A stretch of DNA of 64,000 bases from Schistosoma mansoni (GCF_000237925.1 NC_031497.1:4147295-4211294), one strand, 5' to 3'; shown: positions 10,078 through 22,404, counted from the first letter of the stretch. Notes: generated by a model from the sequence alone, not told the origin. Translations and numbers: made by a program.

Positions 10078-13000
10078 TCAATGAAACTGAGTAGATATAA
10101 AACTTGTATAATAGTTATTCATTATAGACTCCTGTTCATTGTTGGTAGTGGGTTTATTAGCTACTGACCATGAACTCTTTCCATGTTTAACAGAATTTAC
10201 TGAAAATTGACTTGCAGAATTCAACCAGTATAATTTCTTTTTCCATTTAGTTCTGATAAATTAATAAAAATGAAATAGATACAAAATATGAGTGTTTTAA
10301 TCATTTATTTCTAAAAAAAATATATATGATCATTGACACTATATGTCATGGTGAGAAAAAACACCTCTGATCAGTCAGTGAAACGACGGTTCAGCTAGCT
10401 CAATGGTAATGTATCTAGCACTGAATTTATCCCATACATAAACTTCCGATAATTTTATTTACTTTCCAGTAACACTCCTTTGTTTATGGACTATTATATA
10501 TAGTACTTAAAGTCTTTCGATAATCTTTGATTACTACATGAAAAGTTAGAACTACACATTAGTTTTACAGACATTCACATTCAACACGAATAAAGTCAAC
10601 CACCTTTGATGATTTTGTAACTCACTTCTATGTTATTATAAACTAATATATGTAAATAATTACCCATTAATATGGTTGTATAGCTTAAGAAAACGCTATC
10701 ATCAAAAACAAAATCTTGATCACTGAAACATCTTCATACTTTTTAGTAAACAAAATAGGTTTCTTTTGTTGTTTTAAAATAACATGCATATTTATCAAAG
10801 AAACCAAAGAATGTGACACATAGTGGAAGAAACCGAAGAGGAAAAGATCATATATTTAATTAATAAATGATCGACAATCATATTTCGTAAAAGATACAAT
10901 TCGATTAAAGAAATAATCAGTTAAGATCAATTTCCTTTGTCTAAGAAAATTCGTGTTACTTATATGAGGAATGTAAGAGAAGTCTACTATTATAGGATTA
11001 GTATTACTTTGGTTCTAAGACATTTCTCATGATATCTTAAACCAATGAATTGTAGGATTCGTAGGAAACTAATAATAAGATAGTTTGATTCAAGCACTAA
11101 AATGCTACCTCCGAATAGCTATCTGTATAATGCCACCGTACCATATCATACACAAAATTTAATTTATCTTAACTACAATCCAAGTGATTTTGAAATGATA
11201 AAGAAGCAGTATATTCTTATATCCCGTGGAGAATTATGAATGGTGACTTTGATGACTATTTATGGACCAATGTGATATGTATATTCCCTATTGTATAATT
11301 GTTAAGTAACTAAACTATTCATATTCGTGGCCCTCCTATTATAAGCTTGATTTTGACCTATAGACTGTTACTGTACGACTTACCATTCTTGAGTTATACC
11401 CAGTCTACTAATTACTGTTCCCCTTATTCACATCCACATTTGGCTAAATCTTGTACAAATGTTATTTTCTATTTTATGGTACGATGCGGCCGATTTGTTT
11501 GGTATGTAAACCCAGTATGTTTGAGAATAATTATTTATATTTTAGAGGCTGTTATTGGTGTTCTGGACTTAACTGGCTGGGCTAGGCAGATAACAGGACT
11601 AATAAGTACTCAAGACTGCTCATACGGTTTTCGTGTATCATTGGATCCTATCGATAAAATCACTGCTCTCTGATAAGCGGTCTTATCACATCATATATTA
11701 AACAGGGCACGAACACACTCACTCGACATAACATATTTCAAAAGAAATAAATTGGATTTCCTAGATGTTTTAAACTATTAAATACTATAAGGTTTTATCA
11801 TGAGATACAACAAAATGATGTATATAAAATTTATACTAGAAATATGTCATTTAATCTGTTACTATAAAACTACTAAAATCTCCAAAAAACCCCCTTCTGA
11901 TAATGATTATATGTGCACTAGTGACTGGCTCCATGAGGTATTTCCTGGAGTTCTAGTGAGAAGCAGTAACCAGTGGAGTTCAACCAAGTCTGTTGGGAGA
12001 TATCAACTCACTAAAGACATTTGTGAATGGTTGCTCAATTTTGTGGATCGGTTGAAGTTAGACATTAACACCGTTGCATGCCGGCTCAGTGGTCTATCGG
12101 TTAATTGCTCTGGCGCGAGACTGATAGGTCCTGGGTTGGAATCTTGCGAGGCGAGGTCGTGGATGCGCACAGCTGAGGAGTCCCACAATGGGATGTGTTG
12201 ACCGTCCAGTGCTTCCAGGTTTTCCATGGTGGTCTAGCTTCAATTGACTCATGATTTCAACTATATAAAATAACGAATTTTTCTTTTTCAATTAATAATA
12301 AAATTATATTTTATTTAACACACTTACCTACGATTTTGAAACCATGTTTTAATTTGTGTTTCAGTAAGATTTAATTCATTTGATAATTCAATTCGTCTGT
12401 TAAGTTTTAAATATTTGTCTTTCTAAAATTTAATTCCAAAAAAAATGGAAAATTTTTTTTAAAAAACAAAAAAACAGCGGCCTGCCTAATACATCTGGGC
12501 TACCTATTCCTGTCATCTATATATTTCAACAAGTTATCTAATTTTGTTTGTTTTAATACATCATTATGGCTATTAATCACACAACCTATTCAGGTGCGTT
12601 TCTGAAAAGTATACAACCTTTCGCTGTAAAGGTTACACAAAAGGCCTAATCAAAGGTATCGTGGTTGCTGACAATATGCAACGAAAAGAATGTACATTAT
12701 TCAGATGTCAATTGACTGGACTGCTAACATCTAATTGGTGATCACTCAATATTTATCGTCAGAATCGACGAAGAAGTAAGAAATGGAAACTTGTTGAAAT
12801 ACTTTTTGCTGAGAATTCTATATTGTACCGAAAGTATAATACTGAATAAAGCTAATAATAATAAATAAATAAATGAAATAAAAAAACTAAATAAATAAAC
12901 AAGAATCTTTGACCAATTTGTTTATGTTATAATGAGAAATATTAGAATCCAAACATGTTCAATTTACTAAAGTCAATTATTATGAAAAGTATATATTATA

Positions 13001-16000
13001 CTTTTAAGTATACTGAAACAGAATGAATGAATGTGTAAATTGAATTTATCCAGTAAAAATCATTTTGTTAAATATTAACAAACAGAAGTAAACTGGGAAC
13101 AAATAATCAGTTATTCATTTCTTAAATTATGCTTTTATAAATCAAATTTTAAAATTTATTTCTTTAAACATATAGACATGGGTACAAGGAGGTACTAAAT
13201 ATATATGCGCTACATAAATCATTAGATTTGTGTTAGGGTTGCTTGAGTATCCAAACCGAAACAGGTGGTTTTCTTAGAGAGCCGCACTCCGAGCCTTCGA
13301 CCTAAAGGTCTGATCCACAAGGCAGTGGAGCAACGTGCAGAGATGCTGTCTCATGGTAGCCGGTGACCAACAATAGATTCATACACCATACCTTCCATCA
13401 GGATCCTGTAGCTCATGTGCACCACTGGTTTGGAATCAGGGTTTTTCAAGTCCCCTAGATGGAACCTCTGCATCCACAACCCAGTTAAAGAGCCGAATGT
13501 TCTCACTTCGTCCTCTCAATTTCGTAAACAACACCCCTGAAGTGAGAAGGCAGTGGGTAGGACTTTCCTGTCTGTGGTTGTATGAACGTGACCATGTGAG
13601 AGCGTTTGGAGAATGAGTGCTGACTCTCCCCACTCTCGGCCGTACCACAGCATTTAGGGAATATGTAACCTGAATGAAATTAATAATGCAAAAAACGAGT
13701 TAAGAAGATTTTAGAACTTTAAAATGAGATCACACTATTGCTATTTCATAAACTATTATTTCATAGGCATGTACACCTATTGAAATATTCGTTATAAAAC
13801 TACAGTAAGTGTTTATAAAAGCAGCTAAACAATCATCTCTCTATGCTCACTAAGTACTAGCTAATTTGACTAATATGATACGGACTCAAAGGAATTTATA
13901 TTTAAATCAGCTAATGCGATCAAGTGTCAACATGACAAACTGATTCAAAGCGATGTTTCTAAATAAGCTGACAAATATTCCAGATGCCAATCAAAAGACT
14001 AATGATCTACATTCTATCTTATCTATTGTTCTCCTAAATTATTTTAAAAATCTAACTTCTTGTTGAAAATTTTCATGATTATCATATTATTTCAGAAGAA
14101 CATGAACAAGTACTGATGAATCCAAATTTCTTTTACTGAACTCATCAAATTTATAAACTCACACACACAATTAAAAAATTCAAATATATTCCGTCTGTTT
14201 TGTAAAATAATACACAATTCAGTCGCATTTCATAAAAATTACATTTGAATTTGATATTTCATATATCAGAAGAGGTTTTGTGGAGATTTTAGTAATTTTA
14301 TAGTTGAATTGATAAGTCGATTGAAGCTAGACCATCATGGAAAACCTGGAAGCACCGGACAGCCGTTTCGTCCTATTGCGGGACTCCTAAGCAGTACGCA
14401 TCTACGCTCCAGCCTCGCGAGATTCGAACCCAGGACCTATCAGTCTTTCTCACGATCACTTAGCCTCAGTAATATTGTGTTAGTGAATTTCAGTGTAGTT
14501 TTCATTTTTATATAATTTCAGTGAGAACTATTTACAGTCCATTGATTGCGTAACTTTTATTTATGTAAATAAATTTACATTTTCATGAATAGTTTAAAAT
14601 GAAAATTTTATTTAGAATTTATGTTTAAAATATCAAAATTATCGATTTAATACACAACACAGAATTTGAATTAAATGATGAGAATATATTTATTATTCTC
14701 ATGAAAAATTGGACAAGGATTATTGATGAGATACAATTTTGTATTCAATTTTATAGATCATATTGATTGATCATTGACTAGTAACCAATATGATGTGTAT
14801 TAAGTGACCATTTTATAACTTGGTCGATTAAATTTGGGTAACACTGAATGACTAGACAAATATAACAGGGGTTAATGCTTATTGATCAGTTAGTGTTAAC
14901 ATATCATTCCTATATAAGGTTGTGGTGAACGAAAATTTGGTGGGGATAACCAGTACCTTGATAGAATATAAAAACCATAAATTAAATACATCATTAGCAA
15001 ACCCTCTATCAGTTGTCCTCTACACACTTCATGATTCTTTCAACTCTGTTTTTATTCCAAGTCCTCTCTGTTTCCCTTTCTGTTCTCTTCAGTTCGATCT
15101 TATTAGTCTTCTGCTGCTAGGCATTCCATTTCTAATTAACGTTGCATAACACATATCTGTCAACATAAGTACCATACACCACAAGGTGAACTGTGACCCA
15201 GATAACTAGGTGGTAACTTCTCTGACTGAGAAGCTGGATTAAGCAAGCCTGAGCGCTACGCAAAGTATTAATTACCTCTAAATTCCAAGTATACGTCAGT
15301 GACAAGTGTTTACTCGTTTAAAGCCTCAGTTTGACAATTCCTTTCGATTGTCTTTAACTACCTAACGCCATTGAACATCATCACCTCTTAAAGTTAGTCA
15401 CTTACTTACTTACTTACTTACTTACGCCTGTTACTCCCAATGGAGCATAGGCCGCCGACCAGCTTTCTCCAACCCACTCTGTCCTGGGCCTTCTTTTCTA
15501 GTTCTATCCAGTTCTTGTTCATTCTTCTCATGTCTGTCTCAATTTCTCGGCGTAATGTGTTCTTTGGTCTTCCTCTTTTCCTTTGACCTTCAGGATTCCA
15601 TGTGAGGGCTTGTCTTGTGACGCAATCAGGTGATTTCCTCAAGGTGTGCCCAATCCACTTCCAGCGCTTCTTCCTGATTTCTTCCTCCGCTGGAATCTGG
15701 TTTGTTCTCTCCCACAATAACTTGTTGCTGATAGTGTCTGGCCATCTGATCCGAAGTATCTCGCGTAGACAGCTGTTAATAAACACTTGTATCTTCTGGA
15801 TAATGGCTTTCGTAGTTCTCCACGTCTCCGCCCCATACAGTAGAACTGTCTTGACATTTGTATTGAAAATTCTAACCTTGGTGTTGGTTGACAATTGTTT
15901 TGAGCTCCAGATGTTTTTCAGTTGTAAGTATACTGCTCTTGCTTTGCCGATCCGCGCCCTCACATCTGCATCTGATCCACCGTGTTCATCAATGATGCTG

Positions 16001-19000
16001 CCCAGATATGTAAAGGTTTCCACATCTTCCAAAGCTTCTCCGTCAAGTGTAATTTGATTGGTGCATATTGTGTTGTATCGGAGAGTCTTGCTTTTCCCTT
16101 TGTTTATATTGAGGCCTACTGCTGCTGAGGCTGCTGCTACACTGGTCGTTTTCTCCTGCATTTGTTGTTGCGTTTGTGATAGAAGAGCCAGATCATCTGC
16201 GAAGTCTAGATCGTCCAGCTGCATCCTGCCTGTCCACTGTATCCCGTGATTTCCTCCAGTTGTTGACGTCTTCATGATCCAGTCGATCACCAGGAGAAAG
16301 AGAAAGGGTGAGAGTAAGCAACCTTGCCTAACACCGGTCTTTACCTCGAATGAGTCGGTGAGTTGTCCTCCGTGGACGATTTGGCAGTTTAGTCCATCAT
16401 AGGAGTTCCGTATGATATTGACCATCTTCTCAGGCACGCCGTAGTGTCGAAGAAGCCTCCATAGTGTCGTCCTGTCCACGCTATCAAATGCCTTCTCGTA
16501 GTCGATGAAGTTGATGTAGAGTGATGAATTCCATTCGATTGATTGTTCCACAATGATACGTAGAGTTGCGATTTGATCTGTGCACGATCTATCCTTACGA
16601 AATCCAGCTTGTTGATCTCGAAGTTGGGCGTCTACGGAATCCTTCATCCTGTTTAACAATACTCTGTTGAAGACTTTTCCTGGTATTGAGAGAAGAGTGA
16701 TGCCTCTGTAGTTATCGCACTTGCTGAGAGTCACTAGTGAACACATAATCATTTTCAAGGGGAACGGTTGTGGAAATAGTCGAACCGCATCGAAATTATT
16801 AACCTATCTAACTTGAACAACCACTGAAAATAAGGAAGCACTGGACGCCTATTTCATCCTAGTTTGGGACTGCTCAGCTATGGTTATCCACAACTTCGTT
16901 ACCAGAGCTCGAACTGAGGAATATCAGTTCTTCATGAGAACACCTAACCCCTAGACCAAAGAACCTGGATACAATGATGTACAAATATAATTTCAATCAG
17001 TCCATCTCCCATTGCTTTCGGTGGACAGTTATTTCTTCCCAAAAGACTGAAAGTTCAGGGTTCAATCTCCCGCGATAAGTTCGTGGATGAACACTGGTGA
17101 AGAGCCATAAGCTAAATCAAAACAGCCGTCTACTGCTTCCTGGTTTTCTTTATTTCTAAAGCTTAGCATGAATGTTAATAAAATAATACTTTTGAAATAA
17201 TAAGTCGTTAGCTAACAGATAAGTAATTGCCAAGAAAAATGAAATACAATAATTGTAGTGAGTTTTTCTTCAGAGTTAAATTTGAGTAGAAAATTCTTAC
17301 TCTCATCAGGAAGCTACATTAATGATCACTTGAGACAGCTAAATGGTTCCTTAGAGAAATGAATTTGTACAACTCAATACTACAACAATGTGTCACCACT
17401 AAGTTACTTCAACTAAATAATAAGGATTCTCTATGTTGTTTACCTTTGGACCGTACTAGAAATGAATTCAAGTTGACCAGTTTGAATCATTTTGTAAACT
17501 TATAGCCTTTGAATAGAAAATAACCATAGTGAGATTCTTTGGTTAACCTAAGTGAAGTACTTTTCCATGTTGTATAAAATTTTAAGTTAAATAAGATATT
17601 GAAATTTGTCAAACCGTTTGTAAATAAAATTAATTTACAACATACTTGAAATTCTGTTTCTAAACGTTCAAGTTGATCTGTTGAATAAGCTTGTCTATGT
17701 TTACGTTCAAATTCAGATGTCTGATTAATTTTAGGTAGAAAACTTTTACGAAATTTTCTTCTTATCAACCGTTTTTCGTTGTAACTACTTGTTTTTGTAT
17801 TTGTATCAGATTTGAAACACCATTTTTGTGATAGATCATCATCATCATCATCTGATTTAACCATATCAAGCATACTTGCATAACTGACAGAAGATTCACA
17901 ACTGAATAGATAATTTGATTTTGAAAATTGATTATTACTACTACTATCACTACTGCTACGTTCATGATAATCTTCAATTGCAATCATTGGCTTACAATTG
18001 AATCCCAATTCTTTGAATATTGAAGGCCATAAATTACATTGATGTTTAGATCGATTCGTTTGGTTCATTTTTGGAGATGACAGATCTAGGACTTCTAAAA
18101 TTAAGTTAATTAGCGGTAGAGCTTAATTTTCTGTTATATAATTATATATTTATGTGATGTAATTTGATGTATTTATTCTTATTAGAATGAAAACGGTAAC
18201 TATAGTTAATAAAATAAAAATAATATTCATAATATTTCACTAAAACGATGTAACTGTACACTTGCCATTATGAAATGTTAACCTTCTTCAGTTTTCCGAT
18301 TAACTGTTCTATTTCTAGAACATTTCTTCAACAACAAAATGTCGATGGTTCGAGGAACATAACATACATCTTTACTGTTATCGCTTCTTTTTGACAGCAT
18401 TACAAGAGAACTTTATTCCACGTAAAAGCATCTGGCTTTACGATGCATATACTACCTTTTTAAGGAAGAATAATACCTGAAGATTTGTAGTACAGCTGGT
18501 ACAGCTTCAGTTTCTTTCCACGATCAAGCTTCTTTTTTTAACTTCGATCACTAACCAGTATTCCTAATATTTTAAATCAAAGTCTTTACACGAACATTTT
18601 TCATTCTCAATCTCGTCTAAAAATCCCTACCATGAATTCAGACCATAAATAAGCTACGTAAAATACTAGTCGATGTTTATCAGTCAACCAGGTCACTTGG
18701 TTTGTTCTTTGAACAACATACTAAACTTCAGTCAGTCAAGAGAATTAATACTGTTGGCAAAATCTAATGTAACTAGGTTTAATATTTATCTTCTGCCATC
18801 AGCAATATTAACAGTGTTGAGGATCACCATATCTCATACCTGAATACCATCCTATCAGGTAATAATAGATGACCGCTTAAAATTCACTTAACACAGAAAC
18901 TAAGTCACTGCCCAAGTAACTTAGTGGTAGCACTTTGTATTCATATTATTAGTCCTCTAAAACCTAACAACTGACTGAAGGTTTTCAGTACTGACATACT

Positions 19001-21108
19001 GTGATAATCTATAGACATATAACGCTCTTAAATTTTTGTATTTTTGTATTTATCTGCTTGTAAACTTTTATGTGATTCATAAACGATGTTGTACTTTGAA
19101 CTACCAATGAGTTACGGCTAATTTATTACGAGCCTGTTAATCAGTTCCTCTTCACTTACAACTTGGTATGCTTACATTGTAGCTTCACACTATGTTGATG
19201 TGTTGTCATGGTTTTACTCAATATTATTATATTATGATTCATAAGCAAAGGCCTAAACTGATTGTGCTGTGTTCTATTCAATCCACTAATCGAGCGAGCG
19301 TTGGAGAACTATGTTTTGAATCAATAGTCGTTAACTATTGATCACTGCTGTTTTCTCACTACTTTTGTGCTATCATTGGTTAGCAAAAGGACCTTGATAC
19401 TAGACAGGAAGTCTTGGTGAACTTATCAGTTTTCAAACCAGATTAATACAACTGTTCTCTAATATCACGATATGATAACACGGGTGACAAAACAACTCGA
19501 AAAAATCTTTTCTTGTCTCACCAGGTTTATTATTGTATGCTTCGGTTTTGTAGTTAAAATCTGTTAGTCATTCCTCACTCTTCTTCTTCACTTCGCCGGT
19601 TAGGAGACGTATTTACCTAATCGAACGTCGTAGTATAGATAGTGAAATGTATGAAACTTGGGACCATAAACTTATAACAATGATCTTTCAGCTCTAATCT
19701 TTTATTGTTACCAGAATCCTTTTAAAAAAAACCAAACTTCCTTGTTCAACTCACTTGAAGATCATTTTTCTTTAGACTACAACTACAAGATAACCTCGTA
19801 AACTTCATTCTAATTTCATGACATGAGTGAACAAATTTTCAATTTAGTAATAGCAGTAGTAGTACATAAAGTATTTTGAAATTGTAGATAACTGAGTTCA
19901 ACCTCAAATATCATAGTTATTTGACTACTCTAGTAGTTTTTCTAAAATGATTTTTCAGCTAAATGTATCATAAGGAAGGTGACAGACTTAGCCGATACCA
20001 ATATTTAGGTAAGCATAAATTCAGATAAGCAAAATGGATAGTAGCTAGCAGTGGAATCCAGGATGCGCGTTTCGTCCTATTTCAGACTCTTCAGCTGGAT
20101 GTACCCACATTTCAGAGTCGATGTTCACTCTGAGACTCGAACCCAGTAACTTTCGCTTTAAACGCTATCGCGTTATCCACTCAGCTACTGAGTTTTGATA
20201 GCCACTTGCTTGTGCAATGGGGTGACATCAATGGGAAGATTCAAACAAACAATACCAAGTGAATATAAATTCCGATAATTATACAACCTCCTGCTTAATA
20301 TTTCCAACTTCACCTATTATTACTTTTCTTTCAAATTTTCTGACTTAGATGACACAACAAATTGTAGACACATTTACATTAGATGATGGATTCAATTTGA
20401 AGAATTCTTCATTATTTACTTACTTGGACAATTATATGAAGAATTTTTCTCAGTATCATTTACTGATAACAAATTCTTATCCTTATCATCTTTACATTGA
20501 TTGTCTTCAGTTAGTTTGTTTTGTGAAAAGTTACTTTCATTAGTTTGTTTAAAAATTATTAGATTGAAAAGTTTTAAAAATTCTTCTCTAAATTGTTTAT
20601 CATTCATAGAATGAGGATGATGATGATGATAGTCTGTTAAACAGCTATTATTGCTACTTAATCTAACTTGATTCTCAGTTTCGTTTTGTGTTGGTTGACT
20701 GAGTAAATGATTATTAATTTCGGATTTAAATATATTTGGTAAATACTCTGTGTAAACCTTTGAATTTAATAGGTTTAATGAATCAGAACATAATCCTATT
20801 TGTATTCCATAGTGTTTATGGTTCCCAATATGATTATGATCTATGAATGAAATAGTATGTTGAATACTGTTGGATGAATTTGAGTTATTTGATGTGAGAC
20901 TATTAATTGTAGAAATTGTACATTGTGGATGATGACTTGATGTAGAACTGATGAAATATGTAAGTAAAGGAGTAGTCTAGAAATAATGATTAATTTTGAT
21001 AAATATAGAATAAACATAACTTACATCAGTTGAAAAGTTATTTAATGTAATTGATGATTTTTCAATAGAATCTTGAAGAATTTCAGTAATCATAAATTTA
21101 TTAGGCAT
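10078..21108 (-). CDS. ANTP-class (NK-like) homeobox transcription factor with eh1 motif
   Basis: Five minus-strand exons: 21025-21108 (ATG), 20424-20976, 17646-18094, 12328-12422 and 10078-10252 (TGA). Junctions have GT-AG ends, four donors being GTAAGT or close to it, and phases 0, 1, 0, 2 all match, giving 451 residues. Residues 5-11 (FMITEIL) fit the eh1 consensus FxIxxIL, which recruits Groucho/TLE co-repressors. The middle is Asn/Ser/His-rich, with an Asp run near the end of exon 3. The homeodomain is about residues 342-401: [29 protein letters not shown], then [18 protein letters not shown]. It has W48, F49, Q50, N51 and R53, and Thr47 as in BarH, Tlx and Barx types. Introns split it after position 21 and inside codon 53. 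Expected role: sequence-specific nuclear repressor in cell-fate control. The exact family is unsure (BarH/Barx-like is my best guess). The large introns are filled with repeats. Confidence 0.88.
10390..10440 (+). repeat. tRNA-like A-box fragment
   Basis: The run gttcagctagctcaatggta resembles the A-box half of a tRNA-derived SINE, but no B box follows. A weak relic. Confidence 0.25.
11230..11705 (-). repeat. LTR-like interspersed repeat, copy 2 of 3
   Basis: Reverse-oriented relative of 55905-56345. Shared landmarks on the minus strand include 'acacgaaaaccgta', 'gcctagcccagccagtta', 'gtccagaacaccaataacag' and 'acatttgtacaagatttagcc'. It lies in the fourth intron of the homeobox gene. The open frame 11347-11673 is inside it and is not a gene. 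The class is uncertain, possibly a solo terminal repeat. Confidence 0.65.
11920..12270 (+). mobile_element. tRNA-related hammerhead SINE (family B), copy 1
   Basis: Near-full unit. A 5' module ('ttctagtgagaagcagtaac' to 'ggttgaagttagacattaac') is followed by a tRNA-like part ('ggctcagtggtctatcgg' and B-box-like 'ggtcctgggttgg'), then a hammerhead-like region, and a tail 'tccaggttttccatggtgg' with 'ttcaattgactcatgattt'. The ribozyme here keeps CUGAGGA and stem II's first strand, but the GAAAC segment is replaced, so it is dead. It lies 58 bases from the homeobox exon at 12328. Confidence 0.75.
12700..12880 (+). mobile_element. LINE 3'-end fragment with (AAT)n tail
   Basis: The text 'acttgttgaaatac..t..gctgagaattct..attgtacc' followed by 'gaataaagctaataataataa' matches 34110-34190, which lies directly behind a LINE ORF2 C-terminus. 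So this is a very short 5'-truncated copy of the same LINE. Confidence 0.6.
13235..13660 (-). repeat. 'tacggccgagagtgg' interspersed repeat, copy
   Basis: Reverse complement of the element at 30285-30705. Shared landmarks include 'ggttttcttagagagc', 'aaggtctgatccacaaggcagtggagc', 'aggatcctgtagctcatgtg' (split by differences), 'ggtttggaatcagggttttt' and the end 'ccactctcggccgtacca'. No conserved reading frame is evident. About 420 bp, class unknown. Confidence 0.7.
14275..14465 (-). mobile_element. Family B hammerhead SINE, copy 2
   Basis: On the minus strand it holds the B box (gggttcgaatc), then a hammerhead region with GAAAC and a GUC triplet, then 'gcttccaggttttccatgat'. The core reads CUUAGGA instead of CUGAGGA (invariant G lost), so the ribozyme should be inactive. 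Confidence 0.75.
15400..15425 (-). repeat. (GTAA)n tail of the RTE LINE
   Basis: A tetranucleotide run which, on the minus strand, directly follows the last sense codon of the LINE; the stop codon lies inside the run. Short microsatellite tails instead of poly(A) are typical of RTE-clade LINEs. Confidence 0.9.
15418..16770 (-). mobile_element. RTE-clade LINE, 5'-truncated, with open reverse transcriptase
   Basis: An unbroken 446-codon frame covers the reverse transcriptase and C-terminal region of an RTE-type (SR2-like) non-LTR retrotransposon. Visible motifs in order: [70 protein letters not shown], the catalytic [11 protein letters not shown], then [17 protein letters not shown] and the C-terminal [15 protein letters not shown].[V]TRQALTWNP. 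The endonuclease and fingers upstream of CDNYRG are missing, so it is 5'-truncated near 16740-16770. It enters the (GTAA)n tail at its stop. It lies in the third intron of the homeobox gene, antisense to nothing else (same strand as the host gene). The open frame suggests a rather recent insertion. Confidence 0.93.
16800..16965 (-). mobile_element. Family B SINE, diverged copy 3a
   Basis: Minus strand: B-box-like text, 'atagctgagcagtcccaaactagg', then 'ggcgtccagtgcttcc'. The ribozyme core reads CUGAGCA, so a core G is changed. Confidence 0.6.
16975..17155 (+). mobile_element. Family B SINE, diverged copy 3b
   Basis: Plus-strand relic with 'ggttcaatctcccgcg' (B-box region), 'cagccgtctactgcttcctggttttc' (tail). 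It is placed head-to-head with the minus-strand relic at 16800-16965. Confidence 0.5.
18095..20030. other. Second intron of the homeobox gene, no supported feature
   Basis: Unique-looking AT-rich DNA. A tRNA-like 'acttagtggtagcac' near 18925 has no partner B box. Confidence 0.5.
20033..20275 (-). mobile_element. Sm-alpha retroposon copy 2
   Basis: Minus strand: 'cccattgcacaagcaagtgg', A box 'gctgagtggataacgcgatag', B box 'gggttcgagtctc', hammerhead. It starts at 'aatgggaagattcaaacaaac' and is 5'-shortened. It sits in the second intron of the homeobox gene. Confidence 0.85.
20048..20102 (-). ncRNA. Hammerhead ribozyme (Sm-alpha type)
   Basis: Core CUGAAGA, stem II GUCU/GGAC with a G-U pair, GAAAC, AUC triplet and CUGGAUUCC are all present. 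Same subtype as the copy at 24979, sharing the CUGAAGA core and 'gtctgaaataggac' stem-loop. Confidence 0.8.
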
Positions 21109-21123
21109 CTGTAAAGGAGAATA
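21106..21123 (-). promoter_or_regulatory. Splice acceptor directly abutting the ATG of the homeobox gene
   Basis: On the minus strand the sequence is tattctcctttacag|ATG. A pyrimidine-rich acceptor ends exactly at the start codon, so the 5' UTR must come from an upstream exon or from a trans-spliced leader, which schistosomes use on many genes. Confidence 0.6.
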
Positions 21124-21164
21124 ATTAGTTCTGCATTATGAACTGTATGATATAATCATGTTTT

Positions 21165-21430
21165 ATCAGAAGGAGGTTTGTGAAGATTTTTAGTAGTTTT
21201 ATAGTTGAATTAATGAGTCAATTGAAGCTAGACCATCAGGATACTGGAGCCCACGTGTACCATTGGTTTGGAATCAGGGTTTTCCAACTCCCTCAGATGG
21301 GTCCTCTGTAACCACCAACTCGGTTAAAGAGTCGGACATTCACATTTCGTCCTCTCAATCTCGTAAACAACACCCGTGGAGTGAGAAGGCAGTGCGCAGG
21401 ACTTCCGTGTCAGTGGTTGTATGTGTGGTT
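21165..21430. repeat. Chimera: family B SINE tail joined to the 'tacggccgagagtgg' repeat
   Basis: 21165-21238 is the 3' tail of a minus-strand family B copy ('gagtcaattgaagctagacca'). It breaks off and continues at about 21239 as the repeat seen at 13380-13560 ('accattggtttggaatcaggg', 'gtaaacaacacccgtggagtg'). Two different repeats share a clean junction. Confidence 0.6.
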
Positions 21431-22400
21431 GATCTATATCATACTTCCATATTTCCATTTCAGTGGATAACACTTAGACAAACAAGTAATCATCCACTTG
21501 AGCTACAAATCTTTCCCACCATTTAACAAGTAAAGTTATGTCTTTTAGATTGTAGTATCGGTTGTTATGTTAAGCCCGTATACTTTATTCTAGCTTCTGG
21601 CCAAGCTAATTCACCTATCCATTATGAGTCATATTTTGATCTTGTTAATTATTCGCTTATTAACCTTGACTACCTTTTTATATGAGAGCATGTGTGTGTA
21701 CCCTTCGTATCCTATTCATCATATGTCTGTCATTCATTTTTATCTGACTATAAATGTTTAATAACGCTTGCTTAAAATGATGTGGCTCCCCAGCCATCTC
21801 CGCTATGCATCATCTTTGCTTCGCTCGCTTACACTTGCTCATGTGCCCACAGCTTTCTGGTCTGCATCATTCATCAATAAAAATGTACTTGCCGCTTCTT
21901 TTTGTCTTCTGATTTTATACACCGTTAAGATTGGTATAATAACGGTTATCGAAGTGAACTATTATTGAAGCACGGCACTACAAGATATTTACTTGAAGTA
22001 ATTAAAATGACGGTTATTTGTATTAAGAAAATTTCTCGATTGAAAAATAAACGTTTTTCGATTTTTTTAAATAGGCATCATGTTGGGCGATTTCACCCAG
22101 TTGATATTAATTAAGCAGTTCTATTTGGAGTTTTATAACCTATAAGTTATTTGGAATAACCAATTTTGTTGAACAGATTGGTTTCTCATTACAAGTCTTC
22201 AGTTTATTATTTATGATTATTTAACTACTTGTATAATTAAAATAAGTAGTTAAAATTCACAAGTAAAAATGTGTTTAAAGTCTGAAGAGAAGTTTGTTAA
22301 CATAATCTAAACTTGTCTATATTTCAGTAGGTATAATCCACTCTCTCAGTTATAAAACAAGATGAGAACTTATTGTGGACTGATTGAATTAGGACTCGGA
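21430..22400. other. Upstream flank of the homeobox gene, no supported gene
   Basis: Holds small open frames without recognisable content. Any 5' exon or promoter of the homeobox gene would lie here or further right, but I cannot point to it. Confidence 0.45.
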
Positions 22401-22404
22401 CACA

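Noticed and set aside
15602-16249. Plus-strand open frames of 151 and 63 residues
   Set aside because: They are antisense shadows of the RTE reverse transcriptase on the minus strand.
17765-17983. 72-residue minus-strand frame with a Met run
   Set aside because: It is a shifted-frame shadow of the third homeobox exon (the Asp run read in another frame).
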